Notes under the pieces: generated by a model | Databases searched by the model: none | What the model saw: the letters and a program-made list of their open reading frames with translations, nothing else | What the model was told of the DNA's origin: nothing | Shown: piece by piece, positions 25,534-36,463 of the stretch | How the letters are laid out: each line of letters starts with the position of its first letter | Numbering within the stretch: position 1 is the stretch's first letter | Made by a program: the position numbers and the translations under genes | Assembly (NCBI RefSeq): GCF_003011885.1 | Contig: NZ_PXXO01000016.1 | Coordinates: 1 to 49,654, forward strand | DNA: 49,654 nt | Direction: 5' to 3' | From: Cyanobium usitatum str. Tous | GTDB lineage: Bacteria; Cyanobacteriota; Cyanobacteriia; PCC-6307; Cyanobiaceae

Positions 25534-26781
25534 TCACGCCATGCGGCGGAACGCCAGGCAGACGTTATGACCGCCAAAACCGAAGGAATTGGAGAGCACC
25601 ACGTTGAGGGTGTGTTCCCTGGCCTGGTTGGGAACCACATCCAGATCGCAGGCCGGATCCGGATTTTGGTAATTGATGGTAGGTGGCACCAGGTTGTGCT
25701 CAATAGCCAGCACCGCTGCGACCGCCTCAATGCCGCCGCTGCCTCCAAGGAGGTGGCCGGTCATCGATTTCGTGGAGCTCACGGGTATCTGGTAAGCCCA
25801 ATCCCCGAGGGCGCTCTTGATGGCGGAGGTTTCGTTGCTGTCGTTGGCCTGGGTGCTGGTGCCGTGGGCATTGACGTAGTCGACGGCTTCTGGCTCAAGC
25901 CGGGCATCCTTGAGGGCAAGACGCATGGCTTCAGCACCGCCGACCCCCCCCGGGGTAGGTGAGGTGATGTGGTGGGCGTCGCAGGTCATGCCGTAGCCCA
26001 CCACCTCCGCCAGGATCTGGGCACCGCGAGCCTGGGCGTGCTCCAGGCTCTCGAGCACAATCACCCCGGCGCCTTCGCCGATCACGAAGCCGTTGCGCTC
26101 GGCGTCGAAGGGGCGACTGGCCGTGGTGGGGTCGTCGTTGCGGAAGGACAGGGCCTTGGCGCTGGCAAATCCCGCCACCCCTAAAGGGGTAATGGCCGAT
26201 TCAGCGCCACCAGCGACCATCACGTCAGCCAGGCCCAGCTGGATCAGCCGGTAGGCATCACCGATGGCATTGGAGCCGGCGGCGCAGGCGGTGGCTACCG
26301 CGCTGCTTGGTCCCTTGGCGCCAAGGGCAATGGCCGTCAGGCCAGTCGCCATATTGGGGATCATCATCGGCACGCAGAACGGACTCACCCGATCGGGGCC
26401 CCGATCTTTGAGCACGTGGGCCTGGGTTTCCATCATCAGCAGGCCGCCAACGCCGGAGCCAATGGCTGTGCCCACCCGGTGTTGGTTGGACTCATCAATG
26501 GTGAGGCCCGCATGGGCGACGGCTTGCTTGGCGGCGATAACCCCAAACTGGCAAAAGCGATCCCAGCGCTTGGATTCCTTCGGCTCTAGCCAGCCGGAGG
26601 GATCAAAATCTTTTACTTCAGCTGCGAAGCGACAGGCATGCCGACTGGCATCAAACAAGGTGATCCCAGCCACGCCATTGCGCGCCGTGCTCAGACCCTC
26701 CCAGTAGCTGGAGACGTCGTTACCGATCGGTGTGATCGCGCCGAGACCGGTGACGACGACGCGCTGGAGACCCTGCACCAT
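25534..26781 (-). CDS. fabF: 3-oxoacyl-[ACP] synthase II (FabF)
   Basis: A 415-residue condensing enzyme that extends acyl-ACP with malonyl-ACP in fatty-acid synthesis. The catalytic triad is visible: Cys166 in TACAAGS, His306 in HGTSTQAND and His343 in [10 protein letters not shown], with Lys338 also conserved. The N-terminal [16 protein letters not shown] is typical. It starts 8 bases after acpP, so carrier and synthase are cotranscribed. Confidence 0.97.
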   Translation of the reverse strand: MVQGLQRVVVTGLGAITPIGNDVSSYWEGLSTARNGVAGITLFDASRHACRFAAEVKDFDPSGWLEPKESKRWDRFCQFGVIAAKQAVAHAGLTIDESNQHRVGTAIGSGVGGLLMMETQAHVLKDRGPDRVSPFCVPMMIPNMATGLTAIALGAKGPSSAVATACAAGSNAIGDAYRLIQLGLADVMVAGGAESAITPLGVAGFASAKALSFRNDDPTTASRPFDAERNGFVIGEGAGVIVLESLEHAQARGAQILAEVVGYGMTCDAHHITSPTPGGVGGAEAMRLALKDARLEPEAVDYVNAHGTSTQANDSNETSAIKSALGDWAYQIPVSSTKSMTGHLLGGSGGIEAVAAVLAIEHNLVPPTINYQNPDPACDLDVVPNQAREHTLNVVLSNSFGFGGHNVCLAFRRMA

Positions 26782-26789
26782 GGGGTGGC

Positions 26790-27032
26790 TCAGGCCTGCT
26801 TGTCCTGAATGAACTTGACGGCATCGCCAACGGTGGTGATGCCTTCGGCAGCTTCGTCAGGGATTTCGATGTCAAAGGCTTCTTCCAGAGCCATTACCAA
26901 CTCGACGGTGTCGAGGGAATCGGCACCCAGATCATTCTGAAAGTTTGATTCGGGCTTCACTTCCCCAGCGTCAACGCTGAGCTGCTCGGCAACGATCGAG
27001 CGCACTTTCTCGTAGATCGCTTCCTGGGACAT
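26790..27032 (-). CDS. acpP: Acyl carrier protein
   Basis: An 80-residue acidic helical protein that carries growing acyl chains. The phosphopantetheine attachment serine is Ser39 in [18 protein letters not shown]. Normal length. First gene of acpP-fabF-tkt and divergent from psaC across 151 bases, in which I see no clear operator. Confidence 0.97.
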   Translation of the reverse strand: MSQEAIYEKVRSIVAEQLSVDAGEVKPESNFQNDLGADSLDTVELVMALEEAFDIEIPDEAAEGITTVGDAVKFIQDKQA

Positions 27033-27111
27033 GGCCGCTGTGAGAGTCGATGCACTCTACGGGTCACCCCGCTGGGCTCCCCCCGGCGTATGAACAAGGG
27101 TGACGGGCTGA

Positions 27112-27429
<318 letters not shown>

Positions 27430-27457
27430 AGACATTGGCGCTATCGCCAATAAGCTC

Positions 27458-27485
27458 AAGCCCGGCCCTTCGCCGGGCTTTTTTG
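27458..27485 (+). terminator. Rho-independent terminator of psaC
   Basis: AAGCCCGGC (27458-27466) pairs with GCCGGGCTT (27472-27480) around CCTTC, followed by a T-run to 27484. It lies 28 bases after the psaC stop. Confidence 0.93.
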
Positions 27486-27510
27486 TTGCGCTCCTCGCTG
27501 GCCCAGGCCT

Positions 27511-29416
<1,906 letters not shown>

Positions 29417-29430
<14 letters not shown>

Positions 29431-30901
29431 GGGTTGGAGCGGGGCTGGCGTCACTGCGTCCGTAGCGATCTTCAAAGCGGACGATGTCGTCTTCGCCTAG
29501 GTAGGGGCCGCTTTGCACCTCGATCAGCTCCACCGGAATCTTGCCCGGGTTGGAGAGGCGGTGGCGGCAACCCAGGGGGATGTAGGTGCTCTGGTTTTCG
29601 CCTACCAGCTCCCTGCCACCATCTTTTTCCACTACCGCCGTTCCCTGCACCACGATCCAGTGTTCGGCGCGGTGGTGGTGCATCTGCAGCGACAGGCTGG
29701 CTCCGGGGTTGACCACGATCCGCTTTACCTGCCAGCGCTCACCCTCGGTGACGCCGTCGTAGGAGCCCCAGGGGCGGTAGATCTTGCGGTGGGCCTTGCT
29801 CTCTGGTGCCCCTTCCCTCTCCAGCCGCCCCACTATTGCTTTGACCTCCTGGGCCCGGTCGCGGTGGGCTACCAGCACGACGTCATCGGTTTCCACCACC
29901 ACCAGATCCTCTACACCGAGTCCCACCACCAGCCGATGCTCGCTGCGTAGATAGCAATTGCTGCTTCCCTCGCTGATCACCCGGCCCCGAAGCACGTTGC
30001 CGTCGCTGTCTTGATCGGCGGTTTCCCACAGGGCGCTCCAGCTGCCCACATCACTCCAGCCTGCCTCCAGGGGCAACACGGCGCCGCGGTCGGTGCGCTC
30101 CATCACCGCCACATCCAGCGCCACGCTGGGGCAGCTGGCAAAGGCCTCCCGCTCCAGCCGCAGAAAGTCGAGATCGGCGCTGTCGTGCTCCAGCGAGGAG
30201 CGGCAGGCGCTCACAACCTCAGGTGCCAGCCGCTCCAATTCGGCCAGGATCGCGCTGGCCTTGAACAGGAACATGCCGCTGTTCCAGGTGAAGCGCCCCG
30301 TCGCAAGAAATTTCTCCGCGGTGGCCCGATCCGGCTTCTCCACAAACCGGGCGATTGGTACCGGTTCGTTGGCCCCGAGCAGCGACTGGGCGGCTTCGAT
30401 GTAGCCGTAGCCGGTTTCTGGCGCCGTGGGCACGATTCCAAACGTCACCAGCTGGCCGGCTTCAGCTGCTGCCATCCCCGCAGTCACCTTGGCGCGGAAG
30501 GTGGCGGCATCACGGATCACGTGGTCTGCCGCCAGCACCAGCAGCAGGGGATCTTCCCCATGGGCGGTGGCCTGCAGCGCTGCTACCGCCACCGCCGGAG
30601 CGGTATTGCGGCCGACCGGCTCCAGCAGGATCGCTTGGGGCTCCACGCCGATCTGGCGCAATTGCTCGGCCACGATGAAGCGGTGGTCTTCATTGCAGAT
30701 CAGCAGGGGTGCCCCTAAACCCGGCAAACCCGCCAGGCGCTGCTGGGTCTGCTGCAGCAGGGTGTCTTCTCCCGTGCTTGCCAGGGGCCAATACTGCTTG
30801 GGATAACTAGCTCTCGAGAGCGGCCACAGCCGCGTGCCCGTGCCGCCGCACAGGATCACCGGCACAAGTGCACTGCTTGGGGAGCTAGGGCTAGTTGCCA
30901 T
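29417..30901 (-). CDS. manC: Mannose-1-phosphate guanylyltransferase / mannose-6-phosphate isomerase
   Basis: A 494-residue bifunctional type II PMI-GMP protein that supplies GDP-mannose for surface polysaccharides. The nucleotidyltransferase domain starts with PVILCGGTGTRLWPLSRASY and includes FVEKPDRATAEKFL and FTWNSGMFLFKA. The C-terminal cupin isomerase domain shows YRPWGSYDGVTEGERWQVKR and LSLQMHHHRAEHWIVV. The start at 30901 (MATSSPSSPSS) is preferred to an upstream in-frame ATG at 30934. It is downstream of rimM on the same strand, and its end overlaps glmS by 14 bases. Confidence 0.94.
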
Positions 30902-30973
30902 GGACCGGACTGGGTTGAACCCATTCAAGGTCACCTTTGGCTAACCAGCAAACGGCTGCCTTCTAAGAGTCGC

Positions 30974-31546
30974 CTAAAGCTCCAGCAGCCCGGGGGGCGG
31001 GGTGATGCCGATCCAGCCTTCCTCGAGATGGACTTCTGGCACGATCGCAGTCACGAAGGGGATAAGCAGTCGCCGCGGGCCATCGGGGGTTTCCTGCTCT
31101 ACCTCCAGCAGGTCGTTGCCAGCGTGGATCAGGTCGCGAACCTTGCCAATGGGCCGTTGATCCTCCAGCAGCCGCACTTCGGTGCCCACCAGGTCGAGCA
31201 GGTGAAATTCACCTTTGGCCAGCTTGGGGCGGTCGGCTAGGGGCACCAGCAACTGGTCACCCACCAGGGCTTCGGCCGCTTCCCGGCTGTCGATGGCGGC
31301 GAGTCGCACCACAAACAGTTCCTTGCCTGGCAGTTGCCTGCCGCTCAGCAGCTCCACCTGCCGCGGCGCCTCTTCCCGCCGCTGCAACCAGCGCCGGCCT
31401 GCCCGGGTGAATCGCTCCGGGAAATCGCTCATGGGCAGCACCCTCAGCTCGCCCTGGAGCCCTTGGGCTGACACCACTTTGCCGACCACAAGTAGATCGT
31501 CGGGGGCAGGAGTGGCGATCTGGCTGCTGCTGGTTTGATCGGCCAT
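30974..31546 (-). CDS. rimM: Ribosome maturation factor RimM
   Basis: A 190-residue two-domain protein that assists maturation of the 30S head. The N-terminal RimM domain is [19 protein letters not shown] through [22 protein letters not shown], and the C-terminal PRC-like barrel is [15 protein letters not shown] through [15 protein letters not shown], both typical. Its start is 52 bases from that of the divergent ndhS. Confidence 0.94.
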   Translation of the reverse strand: MADQTSSSQIATPAPDDLLVVGKVVSAQGLQGELRVLPMSDFPERFTRAGRRWLQRREEAPRQVELLSGRQLPGKELFVVRLAAIDSREAAEALVGDQLLVPLADRPKLAKGEFHLLDLVGTEVRLLEDQRPIGKVRDLIHAGNDLLEVEQETPDGPRRLLIPFVTAIVPEVHLEEGWIGITPPPGLLEL

Positions 31547-31570
31547 GGCCAGCTACTTCCCGCGTCACCC

Positions 31571-31576
31571 GATAAT
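31571..31576 (+). promoter_or_regulatory. Candidate -10 element of ndhS
   Basis: GATAAT at 31571-31576, giving a predicted start of transcription near 31583 and a leader of about 15 bases to the ATG at 31599. It also supports 31599 over the in-frame ATG at 31575. No clear -35. Confidence 0.35.
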
Positions 31577-31598
31577 GGCCCTACGCCTCGCTCAAATC

Positions 31599-31778
31599 AT
31601 GGCCGACCTGCCGATCCTGCCGGGCTCCACCGTGGTGGTGCGTGACGGCCGCTCGATTTACAACGGCTACCGGGGCTTCGTGCAACGGATCAGCGGTCAG
31701 CAGGCCGCCGTGCTGTTTGAGGGCGGCAACTGGGACAAGCTCGTCACCATGCCGCTCAAGCTCCTGGAGCAGGCTTGA
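31599..31778 (+). CDS. ndhS: NAD(P)H-quinone oxidoreductase subunit NdhS
   Basis: A 59-residue SH3-like protein of the cyanobacterial NDH-1 complex that helps dock reduced ferredoxin for cyclic electron flow. ILPGSTVVV at the start and GFVQRISGQQAAVLFEGG with NWDKLVT in the middle match the family closely (formerly DUF3252). The start at 31599 is chosen because a -10-like GATAAT overlaps an upstream in-frame ATG. Its last 23 bases overlap the end of rnc on the opposite strand. Confidence 0.88.
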   Translation: MADLPILPGSTVVVRDGRSIYNGYRGFVQRISGQQAAVLFEGGNWDKLVTMPLKLLEQA

Positions 31779-32475
31779 TCACCGCGAGGGCGGCCCGGGC
31801 TGCCTCCTGTTCGGCGCTGCGCCTTGAAGGCCCCCAGCCTGTATGGCTTGCCTGGCCCGCAATCGCCACGCTGCAATGAAAGCGGCGCGGGTCAGCGTGG
31901 ACTTGGCTGCGCTCCTGGCAGTCGTAGTGCGGCAGGCCCAGCCCGGCCGCCTGGGTCCACTCCTGCAGGGCCGACTTCCAGTTGTGGCGGTCTGGATCGG
32001 CCAGCAATTCGCTGCTGCTGCGCTGCCAGTGGGGAGAGAGCCAGCGGTGCACCGGCTCCAGTCCGCCCTGGCCGGCGCCCCAGGCTTCATAGAGGCCACC
32101 TAGCAGGGCTTCACAGCATTCCGCCCGCACCGTGGCCCGTCCGGCCTGATCACCACTGGCCATTGGGCCTAGGTGCAGCACGGATTCGATCTTGCAGTGC
32201 TCGCCCAGTTCGGCCAGCCAGCGGTCGCTTACCAATTGGGCTCGCAGGGCAGAGCAGCGCCCCACGCTCAGGTTTGGATAGTGCCGTTGCAGAAACTCCG
32301 CTGCGGCTAGGCGCAGCACGGCGTCGCCAAGGAATTCCAAGCGCTCGTGGTTGCGGGCCAGGCCCGCTGAGGTGTGGCTGAGGGCCTCCTCTATGGGGGC
32401 AAGGTCACGGTCGCCAACCTCCAGGCCCAGAGAACGCAGGAAGGCAACCAGCTGCTGGTGGCGTTCGGGCCGCAT
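31756..32475 (-). CDS. rnc: Ribonuclease III with altered active-site residues
   Basis: A 239-residue RNase III: catalytic domain with the NHERLEFLGDAVL signature (E and D equivalent to E. coli E41 and D45), followed by a dsRNA-binding domain (NWKSALQEWTQAAGL through RRSAEQEAARAAL). By eye alignment to E. coli, the second metal-site aspartate D114 is Glu (RAECCEALLGGLY) while E117 is kept, and E65 is replaced by Val in LSVGRCSALRA. It may be active with altered metal binding, or mainly RNA-binding. The start at 32475 (MRPERHQQL) is chosen because the longer frame to 32532 would enter rnpB. No Shine-Dalgarno is evident. It lies 22 bases 3' of rnpB. Confidence 0.92.
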   Translation of the reverse strand: MRPERHQQLVAFLRSLGLEVGDRDLAPIEEALSHTSAGLARNHERLEFLGDAVLRLAAAEFLQRHYPNLSVGRCSALRAQLVSDRWLAELGEHCKIESVLHLGPMASGDQAGRATVRAECCEALLGGLYEAWGAGQGGLEPVHRWLSPHWQRSSSELLADPDRHNWKSALQEWTQAAGLGLPHYDCQERSQVHADPRRFHCSVAIAGQASHTGWGPSRRSAEQEAARAALAVIKPAPGA

Positions 32476-32497
32476 GGGCTGGCGGGGAAAAAGTGGT

Positions 32498-32904
32498 GAA
32501 AGCAGGACGTAAGCCGGGTTCTGTTCTCCCACCAGCGAGCCGGTGGGGGGTGATCATCTGTCTGGGACCGTCGTTGCCGGCGGCCTCGAGCGGCGCACTT
32601 GAAACGGGACGGGTGTCATGGCCAACCGTTGTCCCTGGGCCTTGCTCCTAGCTGGGGTTTACCTAGCCAGCACCTCTCGATGCTGCTGGTGCGCTCTTAC
32701 CGCACCCTTGCACCCTTACCTGTGCGGGGGGCGAGCCCCCTGCCATCGGCGGTGTGTTTCTGTGGCACTGTCCTCACGGTCACCCGCACTGGGCGTTACC
32801 CAGCAAGCCTGGCCATTGGGGAGCCCGGACTTTCCTCAACCAAGCGCTCCAGCTTCCTCCGTGGAGGTGCCGCAGCCCTGATCGCGATCACCTCGCCTGC
32901 TTTC
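32498..32904 (-). ncRNA. rnpB: RNase P RNA component (M1 RNA, type A)
   Basis: The catalytic RNA that trims tRNA 5' leaders. On the minus strand the 5' region contains GAGGAAAGTCCGGGCTCCC (CR-I of RNase P RNA) and the 3' region contains ACAGAACCCGGCTTAC (CR-V), the two hallmark blocks. The ends are set by a perfect P1 helix: GAAAGCAGG at 32904-32896 pairs with CCTGCTTTC at 32506-32498. The resulting 407 nt is normal for cyanobacteria. Beyond the P1 strand comes a TTTTT run and then rnc. Short open frames here are spurious. Confidence 0.95.
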
Positions 32905-32911
32905 GCATTCC

Positions 32912-32917
32912 ATAATG
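32912..32917 (-). promoter_or_regulatory. Candidate -10 element of rnpB
   Basis: CATTAT on the minus strand (32917 to 32912) lies 7 bases before the inferred 5' end of rnpB. No strong -35. It falls in the 45-base divergent gap between rnpB and the tRNA gene. Confidence 0.35.
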
Positions 32918-32949
32918 CCGACACGGTCGTCTTGCGGGATGGCCGGGAT

Positions 32950-33023
<74 letters not shown>

Positions 33024-33155
33024 TTCTTCAAAAGCCCAGTCAAGCGATGAAGCTTCGCCAAGCCAGCCTTCACGGCTAGGGGTAGCGAGCGCTACAGGTG
33101 GTGCCCTACCCATTCGCAGCACCGGGGCTAGCGTGGCCTCAGTCGTTTGACCGCG

Positions 33156-33428
33156 ATGACCCAGCTTCACGATCTGCGTCTGCGTCTGCTGGTGCAGCAG
33201 GAGAGCGAACGCATCGCCGATAGCCAGCCCGACGAGCTCGACCTTTCGGTGGTTCAAGCCCGCTGCCTTTGCTGGCTTGCCCTGCTAGCTGAGGCTCACG
33301 AGGAGCAGGCCACCGATGCTGAGCGCAGTGGTGATACCGAGCAAGCCATGGGCTGGTTTGCCGATTCGATGCGGCTGCGCGACGTAATCAACGTGGTGAC
33401 CTCGATCGAGATCCCCTTGGCGGCGTGA
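33156..33428 (+). CDS. Small conserved cyanobacterial protein, unknown function
   Basis: A 90-residue acidic, helical, soluble protein (MTQLHDLRLRLLVQQESERI, then LSVVQARCLCWLALLAEAHEEQA and a C-terminal SMRLRDVINVVTSIEIP). No catalytic or DNA-binding motif is visible. The ATG at 33156 is preferred to a TTG at 33147. Repeated helix-rich segments could form a small helical bundle. I do not recognise a characterised family. Confidence 0.65.
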   Translation: MTQLHDLRLRLLVQQESERIADSQPDELDLSVVQARCLCWLALLAEAHEEQATDAERSGDTEQAMGWFADSMRLRDVINVVTSIEIPLAA

Positions 33429-33464
33429 GTGCCATGATGGGGATTGAGATCCAAAGGGAGTGCG

Positions 33465-33944
33465 GTGCCAGAAGAGCCCTGCCAATGCCCTGATTGCCAG
33501 CGGTTCTATCGGGAACATGACCGATTGATCCGTGAAAACCCCACCCTGCGTCAGCAGCAGGAGCTCAATTGGGCTGCGCTGCAATCTTTTCGCACCCTGG
33601 CAGGCCGGGTGATGGAAGAGTTGCAGAAGCAGCAGGAGGCAACGGAAGCTGCCGCCAGTCAGGCCAATGCCGCTGCTGGCGGCCAAGGGGCAGGTACAGG
33701 GGCTGTTGAGGATGAGGGCGCTGAGCCTGATGCCTTCCAGCAGGCCATGGCGGACCTGGAAAACATCAATGCCCACCTCTTCTCCATTGAGGCGCTGATG
33801 GAGCGCATCTTTGACGTGCGGGTGCCCGACGAGGTGGAGCAAAAGTTTCGGGAAGTGGCCGGTGAGCTGGCCCCTGATCCGCTTAATGCCGATCGCCTAA
33901 GGCTCAATCGGCTGCTCCACCAAACTCCAGACCTGCCCGGTTAA
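33465..33944 (+). CDS. Conserved protein with an N-terminal Cys cluster, unknown function
   Basis: A 159-residue acidic protein starting at GTG 33465 with a good AGGGAG ribosome binding site 4 bases upstream. The N-terminus holds CQCPDCQRFYREHD, a C-x-C-x2-C group that might bind zinc or a cluster. A Gln/Leu-rich helical stretch follows, then an Ala/Gly/Glu linker and a conserved-looking C-terminal part (AMADLENINAHLFSIEALM, then IFDVRVPDEVEQKF). Its stop overlaps the glgP stop on the other strand by three bases. Function unknown to me. Confidence 0.65.
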   Translation: MPEEPCQCPDCQRFYREHDRLIRENPTLRQQQELNWAALQSFRTLAGRVMEELQKQQEATEAAASQANAAAGGQGAGTGAVEDEGAEPDAFQQAMADLENINAHLFSIEALMERIFDVRVPDEVEQKFREVAGELAPDPLNADRLRLNRLLHQTPDLPG

Positions 33945-36463
33945 TCGAGCTCGCAGGTGATCGTGACCGGGAAGCTTTCGGCTTTCCAGATCCGCTCTGC
34001 GTAGTCGCGGATTGAGCGATCTGAAGAGAAGAAGCCACTGCGGGCTGAATTCAGCAACGACATGCGGTTCCAGCGACCCCTGTCGGCCCAGGCCAGGTCG
34101 ACCTCGGACTGGGCCCGCAGATAGTCGTTGAAGTCGGCCAGCACGAAGAAGGGATCCCGGCCGGTGAGGTTTTGCAGCAGCGGCCTAAATAGGTCGCCAT
34201 CCCCATTGCTGAAGTGGCCCTGCTCCACCAGTCGCAGGATCTCGGCCAACTCGGGCATTCCCCCGATCAGCTCCCAGGGGCGATAACCCGACTGGGACAG
34301 CGCGGAGATCTCCTCAGCGGTCTTGCCAAACAGGAAGAAGTTCTCGGCACCCACCTGTTCGCGGATTTCCACGTTGGCGCCATCGAGAGTGCCGATGGTC
34401 AGCGCCCCATTCATGGCGAACTTCATGTTTCCGGTGCCGGAGGCTTCCTTGCCGGCGGTGGAGATCTGCTCCGAGAGGTCGGAGGCGGGATAAACTCGCT
34501 CACCCAGCTTGACGTTGTAGTCAGCCAGGAAGATCACCCGCAGCCGGCCCTCCATGTCGGGGTCTGCGTTGATCGTTTCGGCGATGCCGTTGATGAAACG
34601 AATAATTAGCTTGGCCATGTAGTAGCCGGGTGCCGCCTTGCCGCCGAAGATCACCGTGCGCGGGGCCATACCCTCAGCCTGTCCATTCTTGATGCGCAGG
34701 TACTGGGCCACCACCTGCAGGGCGTTTAGGTGCTGGCGTTTGTATTCGTGGATCCGCTTCACCTGCACATCAAACAGGGAGGTGGGATCTACCAGCACAC
34801 CCGTGTGGCGATGGATGTAACGACTCAACTGGCCCTTAACGCCCAGCTTGGTGGCTTCCCAGCGCTCGAGGAAACTGCTGTCGTCGACGAACTGCTCCAG
34901 GCGGCGCAGCTCATCGAGGCGGTTAATCCAGCCGGTGCCAATTGATTCATTAAGCAGGGCTGAGAGCTGGGGATTGGCCAGGGCCACCCAGCGCCTAGGG
35001 GTGACCCCGTTGGTGACATTGGTGAATTTCTCGGGCCATAGGGCCGCGAATTCAGGAAACAGTTCGGTTTTGACCAGTTCGCTGTGCAGGGCTGCTACGC
35101 CGTTGACGTGGTGGGAAGCAACGGTGGCCAGATTGGCCATGCGGACTGCCTTATCGCCCTCCTCATCGATGATCGAGACCTTGCGCAGGATCTGCTCGTT
35201 GCCCGGATATTTCAAACGCACCTGTTGCAAGAAGCGGCGGTTGATCTCGTAGATCAGCTCCAGGTGGCGGGGTAGCAGGGAGCCAAATAGCCCCAAGCCC
35301 CACTTCTCGAGGGCTTCCGGCAGCAGGGTGTGATTGGTGTATGAGAGAGCGCGACTGGTGATGTTCCAGGCGACCTCCCAGTCCAGGTGCTTGTCATCGA
35401 GTAGCAGGCGCATCAGCTCCGCCACGGCGATGGCCGGGTGGGTGTCGTTTAGCTGCACCGCCCAGTGATCGGGGAAATCCGTGATCGGGATGCCGCGGGC
35501 ATCGAGGTTGCGGATCATGTCCTGCAGGGAGCAGCTCACAAAGAAGTGCTGCTGCTTCAGGCGCAGGCGCCGACCCTCATCTGTGCCGTCGTTGGGATAG
35601 AGCACCTTGGAGAGGGTCTCGGAGCCCACCTTTTCCTCTACGGCGCCGTAATAGTCGCCGCTGTTAAAGGCATAGAAGTCAAAGGATTCGGCGGCATCGG
35701 CTCGCCACAACCTCAGCCGGTCGCAGGTGTTAACCCGGTAGCCAAGCACCGGCACGTCGTGGGGAATGCCGATGGCGTGCTCTGCCGGAATCCAGCGCAC
35801 CCGGTAGCTGCCGTGCTCATCGCGGTAGCTCTCGGTGTGGCCACCGAAGCCCACGAAGCAGGCTTGATCGGGGTGGGGTAGCTCCCAGGGCCAGCCGCTC
35901 TTGAGCCACTTATCGGTGATTTCCACCTGCCAGCCATCGCGAATCAGCTGGTCAAAAATGCCGAATTCGTAGCGGATGCCGTAGCCGGTGGCTGGGATTT
36001 CCAGCGAGGCCAGCGACTCCAGGAAGCAGGCCGCCAGCCGCCCCAGGCCTCCGTTGCCCAGGCCAGGCTCCTCTTCAACATCGAGGATCTCGTTGATGTC
36101 GTTGATGCCGAAACGGCGCAAGGCTTCTGCCGCTTCTTGCTGGATGCCCAGCATCAACAGATTGTTGCCCAATTGGGGCCCGATCAGAAATTCAGCGGAG
36201 AGGTAGGCCACCACTCGAGTCGGGGTGGCACTGAGCGCCTCAATGCCAGCCAGGTATCGGGTCATCAGCCGGTCGCGTACCGCGTAGCTGAGGGCCATGT
36301 AGAGGTCGTGGCGGCTGGCCGTGGGGGCGAGCTTACCGAGCGTGTAAAAAAGGTGTTCGGTCATGCCGTCGAACACGTTTTCCGCGGTCAGGCCACTGCG
36401 ATCTGGGTCGGCGTAGCAGCCCGGGGTGGGCAGACGCAGGTTGCTGGGTTGGAAGTCGCTCAT
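33941..36463 (-). CDS. glgP: Glycogen phosphorylase
   Basis: An 840-residue PLP enzyme that releases glucose-1-phosphate from glycogen. The PLP-lysine motif [20 protein letters not shown] lies in the C-terminal domain, with LDGANVEI after it; N-terminal blocks [39 protein letters not shown] and [12 protein letters not shown] are canonical. The start at 36463 ([12 protein letters not shown]) overlaps the xfp stop (ATGA), so it is translationally coupled to phosphoketolase. A frame extending to 36508 would enter xfp. Confidence 0.96.
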   Translation of the reverse strand: MSDFQPSNLRLPTPGCYADPDRSGLTAENVFDGMTEHLFYTLGKLAPTASRHDLYMALSYAVRDRLMTRYLAGIEALSATPTRVVAYLSAEFLIGPQLGNNLLMLGIQQEAAEALRRFGINDINEILDVEEEPGLGNGGLGRLAACFLESLASLEIPATGYGIRYEFGIFDQLIRDGWQVEITDKWLKSGWPWELPHPDQACFVGFGGHTESYRDEHGSYRVRWIPAEHAIGIPHDVPVLGYRVNTCDRLRLWRADAAESFDFYAFNSGDYYGAVEEKVGSETLSKVLYPNDGTDEGRRLRLKQQHFFVSCSLQDMIRNLDARGIPITDFPDHWAVQLNDTHPAIAVAELMRLLLDDKHLDWEVAWNITSRALSYTNHTLLPEALEKWGLGLFGSLLPRHLELIYEINRRFLQQVRLKYPGNEQILRKVSIIDEEGDKAVRMANLATVASHHVNGVAALHSELVKTELFPEFAALWPEKFTNVTNGVTPRRWVALANPQLSALLNESIGTGWINRLDELRRLEQFVDDSSFLERWEATKLGVKGQLSRYIHRHTGVLVDPTSLFDVQVKRIHEYKRQHLNALQVVAQYLRIKNGQAEGMAPRTVIFGGKAAPGYYMAKLIIRFINGIAETINADPDMEGRLRVIFLADYNVKLGERVYPASDLSEQISTAGKEASGTGNMKFAMNGALTIGTLDGANVEIREQVGAENFFLFGKTAEEISALSQSGYRPWELIGGMPELAEILRLVEQGHFSNGDGDLFRPLLQNLTGRDPFFVLADFNDYLRAQSEVDLAWADRGRWNRMSLLNSARSGFFSSDRSIRDYAERIWKAESFPVTITCELD

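Noticed and set aside
25500-25748. N-terminal extension of transketolase
   Set aside because: It lies inside fabF in a different frame and has no resemblance to transketolase N-termini; the ATG at 25499 fits the family.
27486-27510. glmS ribozyme before glmS
   Set aside because: There are only about 25 bases between the psaC terminator and the start codon, too few for the ribozyme.
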